Shown piece after piece: positions 56,301 to 64,000 of a stretch of 64,000 nucleotides of DNA (position 1 is its first letter; every line of letters begins with the position of its first letter). The notes under the pieces were generated by a model that searched no databases, had not been told where the DNA came from, and saw only the letters and a program-made list of their open reading frames with translations. Both the position numbers and the translations under genes were made by a program. The DNA is from Geodermatophilus obscurus (GTDB taxonomy: Bacteria; Actinomycetota; Actinomycetes; Mycobacteriales; Geodermatophilaceae): positions 248,001 to 312,000 of the forward strand of contig NZ_FOWE01000006.1 in the NCBI RefSeq assembly GCF_900115395.1, read 5' to 3'.

Positions 56301-57521
56301 GTGACCGCCCTCGCCGGCTCCGCCGGCCCGTCCGCCACCAGGACGCGGACCCCGTCGTGGCTCCCGTCGTGGACCCGGTCCTGGACCGCCGGCGTCGACC
56401 TCGGCATCGCCGGCGGGCTGGCCGCGTGGGGGCTGGCCGAGGTGGTCCTCGCCCCGCTGCCCCCGGTCGGGGGGACGGCGTTCGTCCTGCTCGCGACGCT
56501 GCCGCTGGCGCTGCGCAGCCGGTTCCCCGCCGCCGTCCTGGTGGCGGTGTCGCTGGTGGTCGTCGTCTCCTCGGCGCTCCTCAGCGGCACCGTGGGCGCC
56601 ACGTTCACGCCGTTCCCCAGCCTGCTGGTGGGCGCCTTCACCGTCGCTGCGCGGGTCGCCGCCCTCCCGCTCGCCGCCGTCCTGGGCACGCTGCCGGTCC
56701 TGGCCATGGGCGCGGCCGGCCAGTTCGGCTACTTCGGCGCGGACGGGGCGGAGCCGCGGGCGCTGGCCATCGCCCTGTTCTTCGTGGCCGGTGCCTGGAC
56801 CGGCGGCCGGGTCGTGCGCACCCGGGCGCTCGCCGCGCTGGCGGCCGAGCGGGGGTCGGCCGCCGCGGCCGGCGAGGCGGTGACGCTCGAGCGGGCCCGC
56901 ATCGCCCGCGAGCTGCACGACGTCGTCGCGCACTCGGTCTCGGTCGTGGTGCTGCAGACCGGCGCCGCGGAGCAGTTCGTCGTCCGCGACCCCGACCGCG
57001 CGCTGGCGCACCTGGGGATGGCGCGGCGGACGGCGGTCGAGGCGATGCGCGAGATGCGCCACCTGCTCGACGTGCTGCGCGAGGGGCACCCCGACTACGC
57101 GCCGCAGCCGGGCATCGCGCGGCTGGAGGACCTCGCCCGCGACGCCCGCGACGCCGGCCTGCACGTCGACCTCGACGTCGTCGGGGAGGTCGACGGCGTG
57201 CCCGACGGCCCCTCGCTGGCGGTCTACCGGCTGGTGCAGGAGTCGCTGACCAACGTGCTCCGGCACGCCCCGGGTGCGCGGGTCGGCGTGCGGGTCGAGC
57301 GGACCGCGCAGGAGGTGCGGCTGCGGGTGCGCGACGACGGCGGCCGGCGAGCAGCGGGGACCCCGGCCGTCCCCGGCGGCGACCTCGCCGACGGCGGGGG
57401 CGGGCACGGCGTCCCCGGCATGCGCGAGCGGGTGCGGGTCTACGGCGGCTCGCTGACCGTCGGCCCGGTCGACCCGGCCGGCTGGGAGGTTCGCGCGGTG
57501 CTCCCGCTGGGGGAGGCGTGA
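56301..57521 (+). CDS. Sensor histidine kinase (HisKA_3 / DesK type)
   Basis: 406 residues from GTG 56301. Membrane half (about 35-190): six or so hydrophobic helices including GIAGGLAAWGLAEVVLAPL and FVLLATLPLALRSRFPAAVLVAVSLVVVV. The HisKA_3 dimerisation helix has the phospho-acceptor His about 206 in ARELHDVVAHSVSVV. Then MREMRHLLDVLR and an HATPase domain (about 290-400) with RLVQESLTNVLRHAPGA (N box) and GHGVPGMRERVRVYGG (G box). It probably senses an envelope signal and phosphorylates the response regulator encoded immediately downstream (GTGA overlap). Confidence 0.92.
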   Translation: MTALAGSAGPSATRTRTPSWLPSWTRSWTAGVDLGIAGGLAAWGLAEVVLAPLPPVGGTAFVLLATLPLALRSRFPAAVLVAVSLVVVVSSALLSGTVGATFTPFPSLLVGAFTVAARVAALPLAAVLGTLPVLAMGAAGQFGYFGADGAEPRALAIALFFVAGAWTGGRVVRTRALAALAAERGSAAAAGEAVTLERARIARELHDVVAHSVSVVVLQTGAAEQFVVRDPDRALAHLGMARRTAVEAMREMRHLLDVLREGHPDYAPQPGIARLEDLARDARDAGLHVDLDVVGEVDGVPDGPSLAVYRLVQESLTNVLRHAPGARVGVRVERTAQEVRLRVRDDGGRRAAGTPAVPGGDLADGGGGHGVPGMRERVRVYGGSLTVGPVDPAGWEVRAVLPLGEA

Positions 57522-58189
57522 GCGCGCCGCGCCCGCTGCGGGTGGTGGTGGCCGACGACCACGCGCTGGTCCGCTCGGGCGTCGTCGGCGTGCTGGAGGG
57601 CGGTGGGCTGGAGGTGGTGGGCGAGGCCGCGGACGGGCAGCAGGCCGTCGAGCAGGCGCTGGCGCACCGGCCGGACGTCGTCCTCATGGACGTGCGGATG
57701 CCGCGGACCGACGGCATCGAGGGCACCCGGCGGCTGCGCCGGCTGGCCGAGCCGCCGCACGTGCTGGTGCTGACCACCTTCGACCTCGACGAGTACGTGT
57801 TCCGGGCGCTGGAGGCCGGCGCGGCGGGGTTCCTGCTCAAGGACGCACCGCCGGACCGGCTCGTCGAGGCGGTGCGGACCGTCGCCGCGGGAGAGGCGCT
57901 GCTGGCGCCTGCGATCACCCGGCGGCTCATCGAGCGCTACCTCCAGACCCCGCCGTCCGTGCCGGGGCCCGACCCGGCCGCCGACCTCAGCCCCCGGGAG
58001 CGCGAGGTGTGGCAGCTGCTGGCGCAGGGGCTGTCCAACACCGAGATCGCCGCCGCGCTCGTCGTCACCGAGGCGACGGTCAAGGCGCACGTGACGCGGC
58101 TGCTGGCCAAGCTGGGGGTGCGCGACCGGGTCCAGGCGGTGGTGCGCGCCTATGAGAGCGGCCTGGTGCGGCCCGGGCGAGCAGGATGA
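57518..58189 (+). CDS. NarL/FixJ-family response regulator
   Basis: 223 residues from GTG 57518. The receiver domain has acidic pocket VVADDHALVRSG, phospho-acceptor Asp 58 in VVLMDVRMPRTDG, Thr in LTTFDLDEYV and Lys in FLLKDAPPDR. A LuxR-type HTH (about 158-215) carries LSPREREVWQLLAQGLSNTEIAAALVVTEATVKAHV in description, with recognition helix TEATVKAHVTRLL. It is partner of the overlapping sensor kinase. Targets are unknown; the divergent membrane-protein gene at 55524 and the pair's own promoter are plausible. Confidence 0.94.
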   Translation: MSAPRPLRVVVADDHALVRSGVVGVLEGGGLEVVGEAADGQQAVEQALAHRPDVVLMDVRMPRTDGIEGTRRLRRLAEPPHVLVLTTFDLDEYVFRALEAGAAGFLLKDAPPDRLVEAVRTVAAGEALLAPAITRRLIERYLQTPPSVPGPDPAADLSPREREVWQLLAQGLSNTEIAAALVVTEATVKAHVTRLLAKLGVRDRVQAVVRAYESGLVRPGRAG

Positions 58190-58193
58190 CCGC

Positions 58194-59372
58194 GTGACCG
58201 ACCTCGACCGGCTGCTGGCCGCCGCCGCCCGCGCCGCACTGCCCGGCGGCGGCTTCGGGTACCTCGGCTCCGACGGCGCGGTGCTGCCGGACCGGCCGCA
58301 GGAGAGCTGGATCGTCGCCCGGATGACCCACGTGTTCTCCCTCGCGCACCTGCTGGGCCGCCCCGGCGCGGAGGAGCTCGCCGTCTCCGGCGTCGCCGCC
58401 CTGAGGGAGGGGCCGCTGCACGACGCCGCGCACGGCGGCTGGCGGGCCGCGGAGGACGACGGCACGAAGTCGGCCTACGTGCACGCCTTCGCCGTCCTGG
58501 CCGGCGCGACGGCGGCCACCGCAGGGGTCGACGGCGGGCGGGCGCTCCTGGAGGAGGCGCTGGACGTCTGGGACCGCCGGTTCTGGGACGACGCCGAGGG
58601 CCTGGGCGTCGAGGAGTGGACCGCCGACTGGTCGCAGCTGTCGGACTACCGCGGGGCCAACGCCAACATGCACGGCGTCGAGGCGACGCTGGCCGCCGCC
58701 GACGCGCTCGGCGGGGCGGACGCCGCCCGGTTGCGGCACCGCGCCCTGCGCACCGTGGAGCGGGTGGTGCACGGCTGGACGCGGGAGCGCGACTGGCGGC
58801 TGCCCGAGCACTTCACCGCCGACTGGACGCCGCTGCCGGAGCACAACCGCGACCGCCCGGCCGACCCGTTCCGGCCCTACGGCATCACCGTCGGCCACCA
58901 GTTCGAGTGGGCGCGGCTGTCCCTCCACCTGCGCGCGGCCCTGCACACCCAGGGCGGGGAGGACCCGCCCGGGTGGCTGCTCGACGACGCCGTCGCGCTG
59001 TTCGACGCCGCCGCCGGCCGGGGCTGGGCCGCCGACGGTGCCCCCGGGTTCCCGTACACGCTGGACTGGGACGACCGGCCGGTCGTGTCCGCACGCATGC
59101 ACTGGGTGCTGTGCGAGGCGGTCGCCGCCGCGGAGGCGCTGGCCGCGGTCACCGGGGAGCCGCGGTACGCCGAGCTGGCCGCCGCCTGGTGGGCGCACGG
59201 CGAGGAGCGGTTCGCCGACCCGGCCACCGGCAACTGGCACCACGAGCTGACGCCGTCGGGGGAGGTCGCCTCCGGCACCTGGGCCGGGCAGCCCGACGCC
59301 TACCACCTGGCGCAGGTGCTGCTGCTGCGCGGGCGCCCGGTGCGGGGGAGCGTCGCGGCCGCCCTGCGCTGA
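58194..59372 (+). CDS. AGE-family epimerase/isomerase
   Basis: 392 residues from GTG 58194, five bases after the response regulator stop. An (alpha/alpha)6-barrel protein of the N-acylglucosamine 2-epimerase / sugar isomerase superfamily: PQESWIVARMTHVFSLAHLLG, HGGWRAAEDDGTKSAYVHAFAVLAGA, YRGANANMHGVEATLAAADA, GHQFEWARLSLHLRAA, and WWAHGEERFADPATGNWHHELTPSGEV. Conserved His residues (ANMHGVEA, GHQFEWAR, NWHHEL) are the catalytic and metal-independent acid/base set. It likely interconverts aldose/ketose sugars such as mannose/fructose; the substrate is uncertain. Confidence 0.92.
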   Translation: MTDLDRLLAAAARAALPGGGFGYLGSDGAVLPDRPQESWIVARMTHVFSLAHLLGRPGAEELAVSGVAALREGPLHDAAHGGWRAAEDDGTKSAYVHAFAVLAGATAATAGVDGGRALLEEALDVWDRRFWDDAEGLGVEEWTADWSQLSDYRGANANMHGVEATLAAADALGGADAARLRHRALRTVERVVHGWTRERDWRLPEHFTADWTPLPEHNRDRPADPFRPYGITVGHQFEWARLSLHLRAALHTQGGEDPPGWLLDDAVALFDAAAGRGWAADGAPGFPYTLDWDDRPVVSARMHWVLCEAVAAAEALAAVTGEPRYAELAAAWWAHGEERFADPATGNWHHELTPSGEVASGTWAGQPDAYHLAQVLLLRGRPVRGSVAAALR

Positions 59373-59451
59373 CCGGGGTGTGTCCTCCCGGGGAGGGAGG
59401 GGTAGGGCGACATCGACCGCTTCGAGACCCCGAGCGAGGAGGAGCATCCCC

Positions 59452-59919
59452 GTGGCCAGCGTGCAGGAATCCGTCGACGTCGACGTCCCCATCCGCGTCG
59501 CCTACGACCAGTGGACGCAGTTCGAGTCGTTCCCCCAGTTCATGGGCGGGGTCGAGCGCATCACGCAGATCGACGACACGCGCACCCACTGGATCACCAA
59601 CATCGACGGCGTCAAGCGCGAGTTCGACGCCGAGATCACCGAGCAGCACCCCGAGGAGCGGGTCGCCTGGGCCAGCACCGGCGGTGACGCCAAGCACGCC
59701 GGCGTCGTCACCTTCCACCGCCTCGACGACGACAAGACGCGCGTCATGATCCAGATCGACTGGGAGCCGACGGGCGTGGTGGAGAAGGTCGGCGCCGCGC
59801 TGGGGTTCGACGACCGGCAGGTCAAGGCCGACGCCAAGCGGTTCAAGGAGTTCATCGAGAGCCGCGGCAGGGAGACCGGCGCCTGGCGCGGCGACGTCCC
59901 CCGCCCCGACCAGCGCTGA
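59452..59919 (+). CDS. SRPBCC (polyketide cyclase/dehydrase-like) protein
   Basis: 155 residues from GTG 59452, with a strong GAGGAGGAG ribosome-binding site. START-like fold: VQESVDVDVPIRVAYDQWTQFESFPQFMGGVERITQID, WITNIDGVKREFDAEITEQHPEERVAWAS, GVVTFHRLDDDKTRVMIQIDWEPTGVVEKVGAALGF, and a C-terminal helix with FKEFIESRGRETGAWRG. Common in actinobacteria and often stress-induced; ligand unknown. It is monocistronic, ending at a very strong terminator. Confidence 0.92.
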   Translation: MASVQESVDVDVPIRVAYDQWTQFESFPQFMGGVERITQIDDTRTHWITNIDGVKREFDAEITEQHPEERVAWASTGGDAKHAGVVTFHRLDDDKTRVMIQIDWEPTGVVEKVGAALGFDDRQVKADAKRFKEFIESRGRETGAWRGDVPRPDQR

Positions 59920-59937
59920 GCGCACCGGCCGCCACAC

Positions 59938-59984
59938 GACGACGGCGCCCGTCCCCTCCGCGAGAGGGGACGGGCGCCGTCGTC
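59938..59984. terminator. Terminator with 21-bp perfect stem
   Basis: Arms 59938-59958 and 59964-59984 are perfect complements (starting GACGACGGCGCCCGTCCCC) with a 5-nt loop CGCGA. It lies between the plus-strand SRPBCC gene and the minus-strand ptsH, terminating both. Confidence 0.9.
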
Positions 59985-60027
59985 TGCGGGCCCCGCTACG
60001 GGGCCGTGCCTCACCCGGCGTCGAGGC

Positions 60028-60288
60028 TCACTCCGCGTCGAGGTCCTGCGCGACCAGGCCGGCGATGTGGTCGACGACGGCCTGGTCGTCGCTGGTGACG
60101 GTGACCTCGGTGCCCTTCTGGGCGCCGAGCGTCATGATCATCAGCGGTGAGCCAGCGTCGACGGGAGCACCGCCGGGGGTGGCCAGCGTGACCGGGACCC
60201 CGGCCTTGCCGACGGCCTCGGCGATGAGCGCGGCCGGACGGGCGTGCAGGCCGACCCGGGAGCCGACGGTGACGGTCTGACTGGGCAT
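60028..60288 (-). CDS. ptsH: HPr phosphocarrier protein of the PTS
   Basis: 86 residues from ATG 60288. HPr relays phosphate from enzyme I to the EIIA domain. The active-site His15 lies in VGLHARPAA, and the regulatory Ser region is DAGSPLMIM (Ser about 47). Length and fold match HPr. It is the last gene of the fructose PTS cluster, 55 bp downstream of fruA. No enzyme I gene is in the window. Confidence 0.96.
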   Translation of the reverse strand: MPSQTVTVGSRVGLHARPAALIAEAVGKAGVPVTLATPGGAPVDAGSPLMIMTLGAQKGTEVTVTSDDQAVVDHIAGLVAQDLDAE

Positions 60289-60343
60289 TCGACGTCCTCG
60301 CTTCTGGGCGATCGGTGGATGGGTTTGCTGGCAGCCTGCCCTG

Positions 60344-62467
60344 TCAGGCGCGAGCGGGCGCGCCGACGGTGGCTGCGGAGGCCCCGGCGTGGGTGTGCGC
60401 GAGGTCGACGGCGTCCTCGGGGACGTCCGCCTTGGGCCGGCTGATGCTCTTGGCGACGGTGACCGCGAGCGCGCCGACGATCGTGCCCACGATCAGCGCG
60501 ACCACGAACATGAGCACGCCGTTCATCGCGAAGAACACGAAGATGCCGCCGTGCGGGGCGCGCAGCTCCACGCCGCTGGCCGCGACGATCGCGCCGGTGG
60601 TGGCGCCGCCGAGCATCATCGACGGGATGACCCGGAACGGGTCGGCCGCCGCGAACGGGATCGCGCCCTCGGAGATGAACGAGGCGCCCAGCAGCCAGGC
60701 GGCCTTGCCGTTGTCCCGCTCGGCCGGGGTGTACAGCTTCGGCCGGATCGCGGTGGACAGCGCCATCGCCAGCGGCGGGACCATGCCGGCGGCCATGACC
60801 GTGGCCATGATGACCAGCGGGGCGCCGCTGCCGGCGGCGAGGCCGGTGGTGGCGAAGACGTAGGCCGCCTTGTTGACCGGGCCGCCGAGGTCGAAGCACA
60901 TCATCAGGCCGAGGATGATCCCGAGCAGGACCGCGGAGGTGCCGGTCAGGCCGTTGAGCCAGTTGCCGAGGCCCTCGAGCGCGGCGGCCAGCGGGCGGCC
61001 GAGCAGGACGGCCATGATGCCGCTGGAGATCAGCGTGGCCAGCAGCGGGATGATCACGACCGGCTGGAGGCCGCGGACACCGGTGGGCAGCTTCCAGGAG
61101 GCGATCCAGCGGGCCGCGAAGCCGGCGATGATGCCGCCGACCAGGCCGCCGATGAAGCCGGCACCGACGGTCACCGACACGGCGCCGACGACGAAGCCGG
61201 GGACGATGCCCGGGCGGTCGGCGATCGCGTAGGCGATGTAGCCGGCCAGCGCCGGGACGAGGAAGCCGAAGGCCGCCTGGCCGAGCACGGTGCAGACCGC
61301 CCCGAGGTAGCCGAGGAAGCCGTCGTTGAGACCCTCCGTGGGCGCCGCCGTCGGCAGGTCGAGGAAGGAGTTGTTGAGGACCCAGCTCAGCGCGTAGCTC
61401 TGGCCCTCGACGTCGGGGTTGCCGTTGACGATCTGGTAGCCGCCGAAGAGGAAGCCCAGCGCGATGAGCAGACCGCCGGCCGCGACGAACGGGATCATGT
61501 AGCTCACGCCGGTGAGCAGCCAGCGGCGGATCTCCGCGCCGGTGCCCGGCCGCCCGCCCGAGCCCGCCCCACCGGCGGCGGCCGCCGCGCCGGCACCGGA
61601 GCCGGACACCCGCCGGGCGTTCGGGTCGTCGGCGGCGGCGAGCGCCTCGCGGATCATGACGTCGGGCTCGTTGATCGCCCGCTTGGTGCCCGACTGGATC
61701 ACCGGCTTGCCGGCGAACCGGTCCTGGTCCCGGACACCGACGTCGACGGCGAAGATGACCGCCTCGGCGTTCCGGACGACCGCGGGGTCCAGCGGCGTGG
61801 CGCCAGAGGAGCCCTGCGTCTCGACCTGCAGGTCGACGCCCGCGGCCTGCGCGGCGGCGGTCAGCTTGTCGGCGGCCATGTAGGTGTGCGCGATGCCGGT
61901 CGGGCAGGCGCTGACCGCGACGATGCTGCGGCGGGCCGGGGCCTTCCCGGTCGACACGGCCGGGGTGGTCGAGGGGACCGGCGTGCTGGTCGCGGCGGAA
62001 GCCCCGGTGCTCGGCTTCGGCGAGACCACGTCCTCGACCAGCGCGACGACGTCGGCCGGCGTGGCGGCGGCGCGCAGGGCGGCGACGAAGTCCGGCCGGA
62101 CCAGCGCGCGGGCCAGCGCCGACAGCAGGGTGAGGTGGTCGGCGTCCCCGGCCGCGGGCGCGGCGATGAGGAAGACGAGGTCGGCCGGGCCGTCGGCGGC
62201 ACCGAAGTCGACCCGCGGGGTGAGCCGCCCGAACGCCAGCGACGCCTGCGTGACGGCGGCCGACCGGCAGTGCGGGATGGCGATGCCGCCGGGCAGGCCG
62301 GTGGCGGCCTGGGCCTCGCGGGCGAGGGCGTCGCCGGCGAGACCCTCCGCCGAGGTGGCCCGGCCCGCGTCGGCCACGAGCGTGGCCAGCCGTCGGACGA
62401 CGGCGGCCTTGTCCGAGCCGAGGTCGGCGTCGAGGACGACCAGCTCTGGGGAGATCAGTGCTGACAT
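60344..62467 (-). CDS. fruA: PTS fructose-specific EIIABC transporter
   Basis: 707 residues from ATG 62467. EIIA domain (about 1-150) with phospho-His 66 in GGIAIPHCRSA; Pro/Ser/Thr linker; EIIB domain (about 180-280) with phospho-Cys 188 in VAVSACPTGIAHTYMAA; membrane EIIC domain (about 310-680) with GVSYMIPFVAAGGLLIALGF, GGPVNKAAYVFATTG and FISEGAIPFAAADP. It imports fructose and phosphorylates it to fructose-1-phosphate, substrate of the FruK encoded just upstream. Domain order A-B-C is the usual actinobacterial form. Confidence 0.96.
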   Translation of the reverse strand: MSALISPELVVLDADLGSDKAAVVRRLATLVADAGRATSAEGLAGDALAREAQAATGLPGGIAIPHCRSAAVTQASLAFGRLTPRVDFGAADGPADLVFLIAAPAAGDADHLTLLSALARALVRPDFVAALRAAATPADVVALVEDVVSPKPSTGASAATSTPVPSTTPAVSTGKAPARRSIVAVSACPTGIAHTYMAADKLTAAAQAAGVDLQVETQGSSGATPLDPAVVRNAEAVIFAVDVGVRDQDRFAGKPVIQSGTKRAINEPDVMIREALAAADDPNARRVSGSGAGAAAAAGGAGSGGRPGTGAEIRRWLLTGVSYMIPFVAAGGLLIALGFLFGGYQIVNGNPDVEGQSYALSWVLNNSFLDLPTAAPTEGLNDGFLGYLGAVCTVLGQAAFGFLVPALAGYIAYAIADRPGIVPGFVVGAVSVTVGAGFIGGLVGGIIAGFAARWIASWKLPTGVRGLQPVVIIPLLATLISSGIMAVLLGRPLAAALEGLGNWLNGLTGTSAVLLGIILGLMMCFDLGGPVNKAAYVFATTGLAAGSGAPLVIMATVMAAGMVPPLAMALSTAIRPKLYTPAERDNGKAAWLLGASFISEGAIPFAAADPFRVIPSMMLGGATTGAIVAASGVELRAPHGGIFVFFAMNGVLMFVVALIVGTIVGALAVTVAKSISRPKADVPEDAVDLAHTHAGASAATVGAPARA

Positions 62468-62486
62468 GACGGACCCTCCGGGGGCG

Positions 62487-63503
62487 TCAGGGGACGTCGC
62501 GGCCGGCGGCCGGGACGGGTTCCGGGGTGGACGGGGGAGTCCCGGGCAGGCCCGGGGAGACGGTCACGGCGGCCGGGTCGACCTGGTCCGGCGTCGGCAC
62601 GGCCGAGCCCGGCAGGGCGGCGGCCGCCGAGCCGGTGGCGACCGCGCGGGCCAGCCGGTCGGCGGGGGCCGCGCCGGCGAGGTCGGCGAGCAGGTGCCCG
62701 GCCAGGCTGGAGTCGCCGGCACCGACGGTGCTGCGGACGGCGATCCGCGGCGCGCGGGCCGACCACACCTCGCCCGCGGCGGTCGACAGCACGGCGCCGT
62801 CGCCGCCGAGGGTGAGCAGCACCTCGCCGACGCCGCGCTCGTGCAGCTGCGCGACCGCGGCCGTGAGCGCCGCGGGGTCGGCGAGCAGGTCGGCCTCGCT
62901 GGTGCCGGTCACCTGCGCCAGCTCCTCGGCGTTGGGCTTGAGCAGGTCGGGGGCGGCGTCGGGGCCGGCGGCCAGCAGCGCCCGCAGGGGGGCCTCGGAG
63001 GTGTCGACGGCGACCCGCGCACCGGTGCCGCGGACGGCGCGGACCAGCTCGGCGTACCAGCCCTCGGGGGTACCGGGGGGCAGCGACCCCGACAGCACCA
63101 CCCAGCGGGCACCCACGGCCGCGGCGGCCACCGCGGCGGCGAGCGCGGCGCGGAGGCCGGCGTCGAGCGCCGTGCCCGGCTCGTTGAGTTTGGTGGTCGT
63201 GCCGTCGGGCTCGGTGAGCGAGTAGTTGGTGCGCACCGGGGCGCCGGTGGGGACGGTGACCAGCGGCAGCCGCAGCGCCTCCAGGGCGGTGACCAGCGGG
63301 TCGGTGGGGTCGGCCGGCACGACGGCGAGGACGTCGGCCCGGGCCGCGGCCAGCGCCCGGGCGACGTTGACGCCCTTGCCGCCGGGCTCGGTGGAGCTCG
63401 GGCCGAGGCGGGCGACCTCGCCGCGGGCCAGCGGGCCGGGCAGGGCGAGGGTGCGGTCCAGGCTCGGGTTGGCCGTCAGGGTGACGACCCGGCCGCCGGT
63501 CAC
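62487..63503 (-). CDS. fruK: 1-phosphofructokinase
   Basis: 338 residues from GTG 63503, overlapping the DeoR stop by 4 bp. PfkB-family kinase: VVTLTANPSLDRTLALPGPLARGEV, STEPGGKGVNVARALAA, SGSLPPGTPEGWYAELV, LLKPNAEELAQVTG and the anion hole/catalytic base GAGDSSLAGHLL. It phosphorylates fructose-1-phosphate (made by FruA) to fructose-1,6-bisphosphate. The C-terminus extends about 25 residues in a Pro-rich tail (GLPGTPPSTPEPVPA). Operon order DeoR-fruK-fruA-ptsH. Confidence 0.95.
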   Translation of the reverse strand: MTGGRVVTLTANPSLDRTLALPGPLARGEVARLGPSSTEPGGKGVNVARALAAARADVLAVVPADPTDPLVTALEALRLPLVTVPTGAPVRTNYSLTEPDGTTTKLNEPGTALDAGLRAALAAAVAAAAVGARWVVLSGSLPPGTPEGWYAELVRAVRGTGARVAVDTSEAPLRALLAAGPDAAPDLLKPNAEELAQVTGTSEADLLADPAALTAAVAQLHERGVGEVLLTLGGDGAVLSTAAGEVWSARAPRIAVRSTVGAGDSSLAGHLLADLAGAAPADRLARAVATGSAAAALPGSAVPTPDQVDPAAVTVSPGLPGTPPSTPEPVPAAGRDVP

Positions 63504-64000
63504 GCGACCAGGACCTCGACGCCGGCGTCGGCCAGCCGCTCGACGACCGCGGGGTCGGCGCCGCCGTCGGTGACCACGACGTCGACGTCCTCGAGGGCGG
63601 CGAAGCGGACCAGGTGCTCGCGGCCGAGCTTGCTGCTGTCGGCGAGCACCACGACCCGCTGGCCGGCCCGGACCATGGCCCGTTTGACCGCGGCCTCGGC
63701 CTCGTCCGGGGTGGTCAGGCCGTGGCCGGGGGTGATCCCGTTGGTGCCGAGGAAGGCGACGTCGGCGCGCAGGTCGGCCAGCGCGCGCACCGGGGTGTCG
63801 CCGACGGCGCACTGGGTGAGCCCCCGCACCCGCCCGCCCAGCACGTGCAGCGTGATGCCCGGCGCGGTGGCCAGCCGCGCGGCGATCGGCACCGAGTTGG
63901 TGGCGACGAAGAGGGTGCGGTCGACGGGGAGCACGTCGGCCAGCGCGGCGGTCGAGCTGCCGCCGTCGAGCAGCAGGCTGCCGCCCGGGCCCGGCAGCAG
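63500..64000 (-). CDS. DeoR-family fructose operon repressor, C-terminal part (5' end outside window)
   Basis: About 166 C-terminal residues; the frame is open to the window edge. It covers the sugar-phosphate sensor domain: LLLDGGSSTAALADVLP, LFVATNSVPIAARLA, LHVLGGRVRGLTQC, DVAFLGTNGITPGHGLTTPDEAEAAVKRAMVRAGQRVVVLADSSKLG. The DNA-binding domain must lie beyond 64000. By position it is the likely FruR/GlpR-type repressor of the fructose operon, released by fructose-1-phosphate. Confidence 0.92.
   Translation of the reverse strand: MLPGPGGSLLLDGGSSTAALADVLPVDRTLFVATNSVPIAARLATAPGITLHVLGGRVRGLTQCAVGDTPVRALADLRADVAFLGTNGITPGHGLTTPDEAEAAVKRAMVRAGQRVVVLADSSKLGREHLVRFAALEDVDVVVTDGGADPAVVERLADAGVEVLVA

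Noticed and set aside
1-64000. tRNA, rRNA, insertion sequences, integrases, phage genes, replication origin
   Set aside because: Reading both strands I found no tRNA-like cloverleaf with a GTTCRA arm, no rRNA, no transposase or integrase motifs, and no DnaA-box cluster. A tRNA scan would be decisive for the first.

Overview
The window is GC-rich throughout, with many GTG starts, frequent 1-4 bp gene overlaps and strong C/G bias at third codon positions. Its gene content is that of an actinobacterium: two IdeR-like iron boxes, a mycothiol-type DsbA homologue, a chaplin-like sortase substrate, a HelR-type RNA polymerase recycler, a Vms1-like release factor, GTP-dependent PEP carboxykinase, and SAM and c-di-AMP riboswitches of actinobacterial style. 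Family style suggests the Geodermatophilaceae (Geodermatophilus, Blastococcus, Modestobacter) or a close relative, but that is inference. I saw no rRNA, tRNA, CRISPR array, prophage, transposase or integrase, so this reads as ordinary chromosome.

Layout. 1-1.4 kb: end of a membrane gene, a small XRE regulator, a hypothetical, and a gamma-carbonic-anhydrase-like protein. 1.5-9 kb (mostly minus): an aldolase-like PLP enzyme, a palindromic repeat array, metX-metY under a SAM riboswitch, a nitronate monooxygenase, a mechanosensitive channel and a thioesterase. 9.1-10.6 kb: VOC protein and EamA exporter. 10.6-15.9 kb: an iron-siderophore uptake island (lipoprotein receptor, siderophore-interacting reductase, ATPase, two permeases) with an IdeR-like box at each divergent or leading promoter. 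15.9-17.9 kb: thiol/peroxide proteins flanking an odd non-coding stretch with 20-bp-periodic repeats. 17.9-20.1 kb: a chaplin-like cell-wall-anchored protein and a Pro/Val/Ala-rich secreted protein in one apparent operon. 20.3-25.5 kb: acetoacetyl-CoA synthetase, a tight DeoR / deoxyribosyltransferase-like / Nudix operon, and an acyl-CoA dehydrogenase. 25.7-35.6 kb: lipoprotein, two divergent MFS exporters, GH13 alpha-glucosidase, SDR, FKBP, cation efflux, DsbA/FrnE-like protein, two small proteins, and an ArsR-SRPBCC pair.

36-43 kb: pckG, an MFS gene coupled to a Vms1-like peptidyl-tRNA hydrolase, an alcohol dehydrogenase and helR. 43.3-48.3 kb is cell-wall related: a class A penicillin-binding protein whose 3' end overlaps a convergent YihY gene, then an NlpC/P60 hydrolase behind a c-di-AMP riboswitch. 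48.5-51.6 kb: small proteins, a beta-lactamase-fold hydrolase, a second palindromic array and an Lrp/AsnC regulator. The regulator is divergent from a complete E1alpha-E1beta-E2 branched-chain 2-oxoacid dehydrogenase operon (51.8-55.5 kb). 55.5-59.9 kb: membrane protein, DesK/NarL-type two-component pair, AGE epimerase, SRPBCC protein. 60-64 kb: a fructose PTS locus reading out of the window's end leftward (DeoR repressor, fruK, fruA, ptsH).

The most unusual material is: (i) three intergenic loci built from palindromes sharing a GATCA/TGATC theme; (ii) the six-module chaplin-like protein with a sortase signal and its Pro-rich partner; (iii) the 20-bp-period repeat region near 16.6-16.9 kb; and (iv) the sense/antisense low-complexity tails of the PBP and YihY genes.
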